NCBI RefSeq assembly: GCF_026914185.1
Contig: NC_070564.1
Location: 6,882,001 to 6,946,000 of the forward strand
Length of the DNA: 64,000 bases
Direction of reading: 5' to 3'
Origin: Puccinia triticina
Taxonomy: Eukaryota; Basidiomycota; Pucciniomycetes; Pucciniales; Pucciniaceae
Shown here: in pieces, positions 55,094-64,000 of the stretch
Layout of the letters: each line of letters opens with the position of its first letter
Numbering within the stretch: the first letter of the stretch is position 1
Notes under the pieces: model-generated
Seen by the model: only the letters and a program-made list of their open reading frames with translations
Database searches by the model: none
What the model was told of the DNA's origin: nothing
Program-made: the position numbers and the translations under genes

Positions 55094-56871
55094 TGAAGAT
55101 CGACTACGGGCCTGACGCTGGAAAGATTAAACTGGCGGTTGATTCTAGTTTTCACGCTACTGGAGCGGTTCTTACGCAAGAGGACGCGAATGGTTTTGAC
55201 CGGCCAGCTCTTTACGAATCTTTGCTTTTCTCGGATGTCGAGTCGCGGTATTCACAATCAAAGCTCAAGCTATGTGGTGTGGCACGAATTCTCAAGAAAC
55301 TTCAGACGGTCTTATGGGGCCAGCACTTTGAGCTGCAAGTTGACGCCCAGTCGCTCATCCAAATGATTAACGCCCCCAGTCTACCCAACGCGCCAATGAC
55401 ACGCTGGGTCTCTTTCATTCAACTCTTTTCGTTTGATATCGTCCATCGCCCCGGCAAGTCTTTTACTATGCCTGACGGACTTTCTCGACGGCCGCAGGGC
55501 GATGAGGACTCTGATCCACCGAGCTTTGACTTCGACGAAGATTCACCACACGTGAGGCCGCTGCATTCCTACTCGACCTGCTCCGAACCAGTATACAACG
55601 GATACCAGGAAGGGTTCTGGCGGCAGCTAGAAGATTACCTGACGACTTTGACTCGCCCTGAAGGCATGGACCCCAAGACATATCAAGCACTAAAGCGCAA
55701 GTCGGCAGAATTCTTTGTGCAGGCGGGGCGCTTGATGAAGCGCGGAAGCCCTCTTCCACGAATTGTTGTCACTCTACCCCTCAAGCAGGACGAGATTTTG
55801 GGCAAGCTCCATGAAGATCTAGGCCACCGAGGCGTCGCCGAGACTTATCGCCGAGTAGCGGATCGTTTCTGGTGGCCATCATTGAAACAGGCTGTCGCCA
55901 GATGGTGCCAGAGCTGCGAGGCGTGTCAAAAGAGGGATCTGAAGCGCCCCCTGGAGCCACGGTACCCGACGGGCGAAGAGACGGTGTTTGGCCGCGTGGC
56001 AATGGATGCCGTGCACATCAAAGCTGGAGGCGCCAAGTATTTGATTGTTGCTCGGGACGATTTCTCCGGATGGGTTGAGGCAAAGTTTCTGAATAATCTC
56101 ACTTCCGAAGCTGTGGCGGCATTCCTTCAAGAACACTGGATCATGCGCTATGGGCTAGCTCGTTCCTATTCGACAGACGGTGGCTCAGAATTTGGCGGGG
56201 CCCTAGCGGATATGCTGCGTTCGTTGCCAGGTCAGCATCGAGTCTCCACGCCTTACTACCCCAAAGGTCAGGGCATGGTCGAGCGAGGACACGGCCCTCT
56301 TAAAGCGGCATTAGTCAAGTTGGCAGGCGAATCAGGCAAGAACTGCCGAAAATTTCTGCCTCTGGTGCTTTTCGCCGATCGGATCTCAACTAAGCGTACG
56401 ACGGGATATTCTCCGTATGAGCTAGTGTTCGGCCAGCGAGCAGCGCTGCCCATTGATCTCGACATTGAGTCTTATTTGGGCGTGGACTGGGAGGAGGTTC
56501 GCAGCACGGAGGATCTGTTGGTCGCGCGGTCCAAGCAGCTGGAAAGAAGCGAAGAGACTCGGGCGTTGGCTTACGAGCGCATGATGAAGGCGCGCGGAGA
56601 GTCTGTTCGGTACTGGGAAGACAAGAATTCTGGTCGGTTCCGTGCCCCGCTTTCGGCTGGCGACCTCGTCCTCGCATACAATCGATCACTCGAGGTTCAG
56701 TGGGGGCAGCTCTTTGCCCACAAGTGGAACGGCCCTTACCGCGTGGTCAAGCAGGTTCAAGGGGGTTCGTACGTTCTCTCTGAGCTCGATGGAACAGAAC
56801 TCAAGCGCCGGTTTGCGGCGGATCAGGTCAAGCGGTACTTTCCGCGCGGGGGCATTACTGACCAAAAGTAA
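55050..56871 (+). pseudogene. pol: Pol, second part: RNase H and integrase (out of frame)
   Basis: Continues pol in the next frame after the single-base loss near 55050. RNase H: KIKLAVDSSFHATGAVLTQE, ESRYSQSKLKLCGVARIL and MPDGLSRRP. Integrase: H-H-C-C finger (HEDLGHRGVAET, CQSCEACQKR), then VAMDAVHIK, YSTDGGSEFGG and QGMVERGHG as the DDE residues, and a GPF/Y-like module (HKWNGPYRVV). It ends at a TAA that overlaps the GTAAGT of an intron-like module. There is no chromodomain. Apart from the frame break it looks intact. Confidence 0.85.
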
Positions 56872-56877
56872 GTCCCC

Positions 56878-56977
56878 CTCCTTAGTATGCACCTTAGGGT
56901 ATCTCTACACCGTTGTAAGCATTACGTCGCCACTTCGTGAGCCATCCGTGGGACCTTTGTTCTGGTTTCCTTTCCAG
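56878..56977 (+). other. Intron-like module 5 (3' end of pol)
   Basis: Begins GTAAGTCCCCCTCC, contains TTCGTGAGCC, and ends GGTTTCCTTTCCAG. Its GT lies within the last codons of the integrase frame, so splicing would replace the stop and extend the protein toward the LTR. Confidence 0.5.
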
Positions 56978-57048
56978 TTTCCTCTTCTTACTTTTGGCCG
57001 CACCGAACGTCGAAGGAGTCTGGGGACAGACTCCAAGTGGTGGGTGGA

Positions 57049-57962
57049 TGTGGTGGCCCCTCTCGTGGCCAGCTAGTCAGGAACATCTCCGCCGCCAGCA
57101 AGATCATCAAGACTCAACTTCCCTCTCACGCTTCAAGACTCAAGAATCCACCGTCAAACCTCAAGATCCCTCTCCATCACCTTCTTACTTTCAACTGGCT
57201 CTATCTTCAAGATCTTCCCCTCCCCCTTCTCTCTTTCTACTCCCCCCTTTTCAACACTTTTTTCCCATTTCCTTTCTTTCTCAGTTTCCCAGCCTCTTCA
57301 TCTTTCTTGGTCCTAACACAGCACCTGCTGTGGGTTTATTTCCTTGTTTGTTTCTGGCTTCTTTTCTTTCTGTTTGGTTTGTCTGGTTTGAGTGTTTTCT
57401 GGCTTTTCCTTTCTTGCTGCTTTTCCTTCTTCTCCATGCCTCTTTTCCTTCTATCTCATCTCACTGTGATTTCCTCATTTCTTTGTGTTGTGTTTCCTTT
57501 TCCTGCTTCTGTTGCTTGTTGTGTGTGTGTGCGCGCGTAGCGCGCGGAGGAGATGATGAAATACACGTGACATGTGGCTCTCCCGGAGTCCAAGTTCGCC
57601 GAACTTGGATGATGGGAGAGGCATGGCATTCTGATCCCCAGAATACGGACCATCAAGAGTATATCGATCATATCTTCAGAGTTCAAACCTTCAAGCTCAG
57701 CTCGCCGATCTTTCTTCATCTAGAGTTTTCGCAATCCCCCTTCTTTCTCTTCGTTAAGATCACCTCCTACCCCCCCTTCAACAACAACAAACAACCGCCG
57801 CCGAGGATCCAGACCCCGGCGAACCTCTCAAAACCACCTAACCCCAAAGCTATCACCGATCTCATCCGCGCTCACCTTCACGGACCATCACCTCGAGGGC
57901 AGCCTAAACAGCAAACATCCCCTCAACCGACTGCCACCGCTAGTACGGACAGGAGTCCCTCA
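57049..57962 (+). repeat. 3' LTR, 914 bp
   Basis: Preceded by the purine-rich AAGTGGTGGGTGGA. Differs from the 5' LTR at two positions seen by eye. Confidence 0.92.
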
Positions 57963-58270
57963 CCGGGGATTCCTCCCGGAGTCCCAGGGCTGTACGTACC
58001 TCCTTGACCGGAGGGATCCCTCCAGTCAAAGAGGTGCACAAGCTTCTTGATCGGAGGGACTCTTCTGGTTGAGGAGGTGTACACACCTCTGGGCGGAGGA
58101 ATTTCTCCACTTGAGGTGGTATGTACACCTCCCACCTCTTCAGACGGAGAGATCCCTCCGATCCATCTGGCCCACCAAGATGAGTACCCGTTTTTTTCCT
58201 GCCCAAAAACTGAACACCCGCACCCGCCGGCGGGTGTTCCGGGTACCTGCTGGCAGGTGCCGACCCAAGT
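57963..58270. repeat. Hairpin repeats and GTACCCGCACCCGC block
   Basis: Degenerate units with GGAGGGATCCCTCC and GAGGTGTACAC hairpins, then a CACCCGCACCCGCCGGCGGGTG segment related to 13.86-14.01 kb. Confidence 0.5.
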
Positions 58271-58911
58271 GCCATCTCTAGTTTGGGTATGCCAGATCTC
58301 ATTTGAGGATACCTGGTTTCCAACCTGACTTGCTGGATCTAAATCCTTACTTCATATACCACAAGAATTGAGGTTTCACACAGGTTTCACTTGAAGTTGA
58401 ATACAACAGATTTAGCATGTTTTATTGTAACATTGGCCAATCCAAAGAGATTCAGAAACAAATCAACTTTTCAATTCACATGAGATCTTGTTTTTTCTTG
58501 CCTCAAGTTGGTTTAAGATTTTAGGCACAAAATTTAAATATGGAGATAAATACTCACTGGATGACTTCCCTTCAAGATCTGCAAGCCTCCCAGAAGTGAG
58601 CTAGATCCCAAAAATCTATGGTTCCCTGCAAAAATATCAACCTTTTGGGTCTAAACTTACATCTGCGGGGTCCTAGATTGCACAGGAAGCCCTCTACTTG
58701 ATTTCATTGGTTCATAACTATCAAGGGTCAAATTTTAACAGGGGATGCAATCCAACTAACCTCTAACGTTAGAATATGAAAATATTTTCAAAACTTTTTC
58801 TGCATTCAACATAGAGAGCTCCCGGCTAGGTCTTGCCAGCCAAGGGCGCGCCTGTCTGGCGTCCTTGCCCAGGTGCACGCTAGCGCAAATAGATACAATT
58901 TTCACATCTTA
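58271..58911. other. Intergenic, no gene recognised
   Basis: AT-rich with short ORFs; nothing assignable. Confidence 0.4.
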
Positions 58912-59279
58912 TGCCCCGTTTGGCACCAATATAAATATAGGTGATATAATCACCAATTAATTCAATAAAAAAAAACAAAATTCAACATAAAGCCTCCAAT
59001 TTTTTTTTGTAGGCAACATACAGTGCTGCTCTCTTCAACTGATTCAGCCATCTTTGGCACCATAATACCATTATATCATGTTTGACCAATATAAAGCAAT
59101 ATAATGGTATTATGGTGCTGAAGATTGATGAATCAGTTGAATCCAAGTTATCAGTTGAAGAGAACGGCACTTTAGGTTGCCTGCAAAACAATTTGAAGGC
59201 TTTACGTTGAATTTTGTATTTTTTATTGAATTAATTGGTGATTATATCCCCTATATTCATATCGGTGCCAAACAGGGCC
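58912..59279. mobile_element. Foldback MITE, PIF/Harbinger-like, 368 bp
   Basis: Ends GCCCCGTTTGGCACC and GGTGCCAAACAGGGC. The inverted arms extend over 100 bp (TAGGTGATATAATCACC, GAATTAATTGGTGATTATA). TTA lies on both sides, the typical 3-bp target. A central ATAATACCATTATAT palindrome is present. Non-coding. Confidence 0.7.
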
Positions 59280-62200
59280 TTAAATGCCACAGATCATCAG
59301 GAAAATGATTACTCATGTGATTTGTAGAGATATATTTCTATTTTCTTCTTTCTTTTTATGAAAAAAATGTTCTTATCTAGATCTCCATTGCAACCTCCTT
59401 TTCTATCTACTGTAAAGTTTCAAACAACTAAGAGAGGTTTATTTCAATAAGAAAACTATTTCCGTTATATACAATGATGTTTTTTCTTTTATCCTCTTTT
59501 ATATATAACAATGACTAGAAAGAAGATTTACCTAAGAGCAGGACTTTGATGGTCCGCGCTTGGCTGAGAGATGATTTAAGATGATGGAAATGGATAACTA
59601 GGAAATTGGTGATTTGATCAGATGGGCTAGATTGAGGCTGATTGGACCAAGGATACAACAAGATTGCGTGTGGCTGATCTGTCTCCCACATGCTTGGTTA
59701 GTCTCTGTTTGTCCTAGCGAGTTGCAGAGCTACGTGAACTCCTCACCTTGTTAGCTGACGAGAATGGCTTTTCACTTTTGTTCAACCTGAGTAATCCTTT
59801 GTTTGTGGGGAGGTTGGTCGATGCCTGGTTTAATCATGCACTGACGTTAGTCTACATGATTGCTTCCTCATCCCTATGGACTATTTCTACGTACTTAATA
59901 TTATTAAGACTGATTCTGTTGGCTAACGCTGGCGAAGTGATTCTGGTTGCGAGTGAGCTGTGCAAAAAGGTATGACGACTGATTAGCCTGGGGATTGATC
60001 TGGGCGTTCAGGTCAACGCTATTTATGCTCACGATGCTTCCACGTGGTCGTCATCTTTTGCCCTGGACCGTTCACTGCACCCGGTGGGTCGTGTGGCTTG
60101 TTGCCGTCCCCTAGGTGGCTGGAGGCTGGTTTTGTCACTGGAAACTAAGGAGGAGAACTGATGTAAGTTACATCTCCTGAGTTTCAAGGCTGTGAAACCT
60201 TGTGGCTTACGCTGTAGCGCTTCACTGCTTGTATCCCCCCTGCGGCAGCGCTTGGCTGTTTCTTCCGTAGTGGGGGAATTCTGACATCTACTCCTATTGA
60301 ATCTTAAGCTTGAGTTATAGAATCTTCAGCTTTGGACGGTTTTCTGGTTCTATTCCTCAAACTCGTATATTGACTCCAGCTCCACATTCGATTGAGGTCT
60401 GCTTCCATGAGATTATCTCGGGAGTAACTTCTTTTTTCATCTTCCCTGAGACCTCAGGCTCTGGCTAATGTTTCACCCTGGCTATCGAAGCTTATTTCAG
60501 ACACCTTCAGGGAGTTTCTTTCCCATTCCAGATTGTTTTAGGGTACAAATCTCCTCAAGGCTGTTGTTCAGAACTGTTCAACTGTCCACGATGGAGGGCC
60601 GTTTCAGCTTGGCCATAGCCAACAATGTAGCAACAGCCAAGACACACGGTACAGCAAATGGTCTCGTGGACAAACATGTTTTCCTTTGTATTGCGCACGC
60701 TGCACAGGCCGAACCCATAGCCAATAAACTTTCTCCTAGCCCGCCACAGTGTGCAGCAGCTGATCACAAGTATCCGCTTGAATGTCTTTCCAGCCCGGCG
60801 CCACTCCATGGGAGGTCTTTACTTTGCGGCTGGTGTGCTGAAGTCGATCCATGTGCCCCTAAAAAATTCGAGGGTGCCTCTGGGCTGTTAATGTTTGTTT
60901 GCAGCATGTACAAATGCAATCCCCATGATTTTTATTCATGAATAGAACTATGGGACAGACCAGCTTAGTTACTCGGCCTTGTTGATTCATTCAAGCATAG
61001 CAGGAGATACTCTGCTGGCCGTACGGTGAACCAATTGGAAGGGGACCGGGTATAACCTCAGATTTCGTCACGTGGGCAAGACAGCGTCGTAGAGCCCCGG
61101 AAAGATTCTGAATCATGGCTCCTCACACGGTCAACTTGCGAAGAGGGTACACTGATCAGTGTACACAATACGCACATTGATGATAAAGCAAAGACAATCA
61201 AACCACTCACTTGTTTGCATGATGAGCAGAAGAATGTCATCCGCCTTCGTGCATACATTATTAAACAGAGGGACCCACACCAACCCCGTATCAGGTTTAT
61301 CAACCACATTTTCTCCGCAATCGAGGAGCTGATAGGTTACCACACTGGCAATACATAAGTTTATCGTGAGCGGTGATCAAGGGGTGAAGTTCCCCGGAGG
61401 GATTGCGCCATTCCAGGCCAAATTTATGCCAAAGACTTCTCTGGCAGTGCCAAGGACATGGGGGATTGGAAACTGGGGGAGTCTTGGGCGGGGCCCTATT
61501 ATAAACTCTAAGAATTTCGGAGAAATCATGGGATCAACGACTCGTAGGAAACTCAATCGATTCAATCTGTCAAATGGCCTTGAGAGCCTTCGACTTGCCT
61601 ATAAAGGCAAGCCAATCCATCACTTCTTTCTGGCTCAGGACCTTCATCTTCAAACTGTGCCTGCCTCAAAGTACCGAAGCATTCAGCCTATCTTATTAGC
61701 ACCCTTTTGTGTGAGATTTTCGCATTCCAGCATCTTGTCATCCAACCCAGACTAGTAGTAGTGGGACTGAAGATAATCTTACGAGAACTCTTCCTCCGCG
61801 GCGCTTTCCCCGTTTTCTAGCTACTAGGAATCTGCTTTAGGACTCTCAATCCACCAACCAAATCAGATTCAGTCTGCACCAAAGATGCAACCATCTGCGA
61901 GTCAAGTACAAACTCAACCTCCCAAGCTCGTAAATTGGTCAAGCCCCGCAAAGCCCGGTCAACCAAGATGGGTGAGCTGGATTCCATTTTACTCCCATCT
62001 CGTTCCAAATCGCATTCATTCCGGTAGAGTCATAGAGTCGCACTGACAAGCAGGCTGATTATATTTCTTCTTCGTCTTGTTGGTTTGTGAAATTGACTTG
62101 GTTCACAGTATTGTCCCTTTTGGTAAGCATTCTGGGTTTGGAAAGTGCATTGATCATTGGATTCTAGAGTTTAGAGAACGTCTTTTTCACATCCCCCCCC

Positions 62201-63560
62201 CAAAAAAAAAAAAAAAAAACTGAAGTCAGTGGAGGTACTATTGGTGAGCTACCCTCCATATGGCCTTCTTTCAAAGCAAATCAAGGTAACAGATGAGCTG
62301 AGTGGAGCAATTCTACAGGTCTTCCGAAACACTTCATGCTCACATCGGCAAATGCACAGGGAAATAAAAACAAGAACTCACATACAAATAGATCGCAAGG
62401 AATCGTCTTCGATATGCCTTTAAATTTTCCAGATCTCCTGAGCTACCCGGGGCGATTGTGGTCATTTTGACACTTTGAATTTACCGTGTACTACGATTGA
62501 TGCCCCCCTCGAATATCTCAAGCTTCCCGGATGTTAGTTTAATGGTCTGTCAGCTCCTTGGCTTCAAGCAGAGATTGCAGGAAGATGTATTGTTGTTATG
62601 TATTATTATGAAGGATATGCTCCTTTGAATGAAGTGGGTGATGGGTACGATATGAATTCCGGCACCTCAAAGTAAACTGTCCGAGGTGGTTTTTGTTATT
62701 AGGATGAAAAATCGGGTTTGATTTTCTACCATTGAGACTTCAAATATCCGGCAATGGGATTGCAAACTTATAACCAGTAAAGAGGGAATTTCTAACCAGA
62801 GTGTGTGGCGGTAGACGTTCATCAAGACATGAGCCGTATAGAACTCCTGGATTTGCACATGTTTTCTTGTTTCACAAAACACTAGATGTCTGTAGAGAAT
62901 GTGAAGATTGTAAGTCTTCCATAGGTAGAAAAGAGGACCAAAAGGGGGGCAGGACCCTCAAGGAGGGTTGCTGCGACTGTTTATTTAGCCGGGCATTTTC
63001 TTGAGTCAAGAGTTGAAGTGAGCCTGTTAGTGTTTATGGTATGTATCTTCATGTCTTCTGCTAGGCTGCCAGTTTCCAGAATCCAGAGTCTCGGTTGGAG
63101 AGTCACACAAGCCAGGTGGATGATTGTCCCCAGATTGCTGGTTGACTTCATTTCATTGGGTTTGTGAGTTGTTATGGAGTCATTTCCATCGTTGTCGGCG
63201 ATGATGGTTATGTACAACTGATGGAAGTGTTTGCATAACATGGAGTGTGAGGGTATTTAGGAGATCAGAGCGCTCCCATATTTGCAGCAAGCATCACGAG
63301 CAAGTACACGTCAAAGCAGGAAGCTCTTAATTGGTTTTTGCTCTGCCTTTCTTTCGCCACGTCCAGACACAACATCATCGTCCCAGGAAGACTTAGGCCA
63401 ATCGGTATGTTCGCCCGTTTTTATGTATGCAGTGGGGAGTCAGAGACATGTGCTGAGGCCTCCGCAGGTCATTTAGTTCTTGCAGCCGCTTTTGACTTCT
63501 CGGCCCGATCATCCATCAGCGAATCCCTGGCGAACGCTTTGGTGTCCATCCCTTACCAGA
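59280..63560. other. No recognisable gene; ARP5 upstream region at the right
   Basis: Several open frames exist, among them 60468-60941 (157 codons, ten Cys, no known motif), 61366-61755 and a minus-strand 86-codon frame at 62981-63241, but none shows a domain or a convincing splice model. One or more small rust-specific genes could be hidden here. A C-run followed by an 18-base A-run lies at 62193-62219. The last few hundred bases should contain the ARP5 promoter. Confidence 0.35.
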
Positions 63561-64000
63561 ATGCTTGACTCCATCACCTCAAAGTGCTTGACCAGAGTGG
63601 ACCCTCAAACACCCATCGTCCCGATTATCGACCCGTCGCGTCCGAGAACTCAAGTCTACAAAGTACCTGATCGTCCAGCAGTACCAGCTCCACCCTACCT
63701 CAGCCCAGAAGAATACGAAAGCGATTATTGTACTCCATCCGTTCCGATTGTCATTGACAATGGTAAGTAGGTCTCCGCTCGCTTCGAAAGCTTTTTTACC
63801 CTCCAACTCTGATCTATGAGGCTGATGTTTATTTTGGTCATACCACTCAGGTTCCTGCTCGATTCGCGCTGGATACGGAACGATGTCGTCCCCCTATATC
63901 GATACCGACAGCGTTGTATCACGTTACCGAGATCGGAAAACAAACCGAACAATCATGCTGGCTGGAACCTGCTCCTACGTCGACGCCAACTCTCGCTCAA
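63561..64000 (+). CDS. ARP5: Actin-related protein 5, N-terminal part (INO80 complex)
   Basis: Exon 1 (63561-63762) starts with an ATG in good context and encodes MLDSITSKCLTRVDPQTPIV..., ending PIVIDNG. An 88-bp intron (63763-63850, GTAAGT...CTCAG) splits the Gly codon. Exon 2 runs off the window and encodes SCSIRAGYG, then VVSRYRDRKTNRT, then LAGTCSYVDANSRS. The IDNGS..RAG phosphate loop and the RYRDRK...N-R-T block are typical of Arp5, a nuclear actin-fold subunit of the INO80 chromatin remodeller. Only about 117 residues are visible. An upstream frame is open to 63480 but no better start is seen. Confidence 0.85.

Larger units (their letters stand above)
49176..57962 (+). mobile_element. 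Young full-length Ty3/gypsy retrotransposon
   Basis: The LTRs (49176-50089 and 57049-57962) are both 914 bp, begin TGTGGTGG, end CCCTCA, and I see two substitutions between them (near 49787 and 49820 of the 5' copy). A 4-bp CCGG flanks the element. Order: primer-binding region, 5' leader, gag-protease, then RT, RNase H and integrase in two further frames, polypurine tract, 3' LTR. There is no chromodomain. About 8.8 kb. The near-identical LTRs indicate recent insertion, though a single-base loss breaks pol. Confidence 0.92.

Noticed and set aside
60468..60941. 157-codon Cys-containing ORF as a secreted effector
   Set aside because: No clear signal peptide at its start, no splice support and an opposing open frame on the other strand; left unassigned.

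Overview
The window looks like a repeat-saturated basidiomycete genome, most likely a rust fungus (Pucciniales). This rests on short spliceosomal introns (about 55-140 bp) in conserved nuclear genes, dense nested LTR and TIR transposons, and a transposon-borne TET/JBP-like oxygenase and alpha-kinase of kinds known in basidiomycetes. No species can be fixed from the sequence alone. Only two conserved housekeeping genes are visible: a six-exon minus-strand RIX7/NVL-type AAA-ATPase (8.2-10.9 kb) and the 5' end of an ARP5-type actin-related protein (63.56 kb to the window edge). Nearly everything else is mobile or satellite DNA.

Layout. 0-1 kb: 3' end of an LTR element. 2.2-4.5 kb: two abutting MITEs and a palindromic repeat array. 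5.1-7.9 kb: a three-level nest, in which a Harbinger-like MITE is split by a 119-bp-LTR retroelement carrying a 481-codon ORF, whose 3' LTR is itself split by a TA-target MITE. 8-11 kb: RIX7. 11.9-13.8 kb: a 46-bp hairpin satellite with 276-bp higher-order repeats. 14.7-18.7 kb: foldback elements and a MITE cluster. 19.9-45 kb: one decayed minus-strand chromovirus (Ty3/gypsy with chromodomain), cut by a solo LTR, a small MITE, a hAT-like MITE and about 19 kb of further insertions. Inside those 19 kb lies a 13.6-kb TIR transposon (26134-39778) with a 6-bp target duplication. It carries a three-exon DDE integrase, an unknown 234-residue protein, a TET/JBP-like 2OG-Fe(II) oxygenase and an alpha-kinase. 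49.2-58.0 kb: a young Ty3/gypsy element with 914-bp LTRs. 58-63.5 kb: a MITE and no recognisable gene. 63.56 kb on: ARP5.

The strongest candidate for an undescribed system is the 13.6-kb cargo transposon: integrase at the left, kinase at the right, oxygenase and unknown gene between two inverted 21-bp minisatellite arrays, all within 97%-identical TIR arms. Next are the young gypsy element at 49-58 kb (a primer-binding region copying the 3' half of an intronless tRNA-Tyr, a canonical T TTT TTA frameshift site, and five dispersed intron-like modules) and the pol-less LTR element at 5.2-7.9 kb with identical LTRs.
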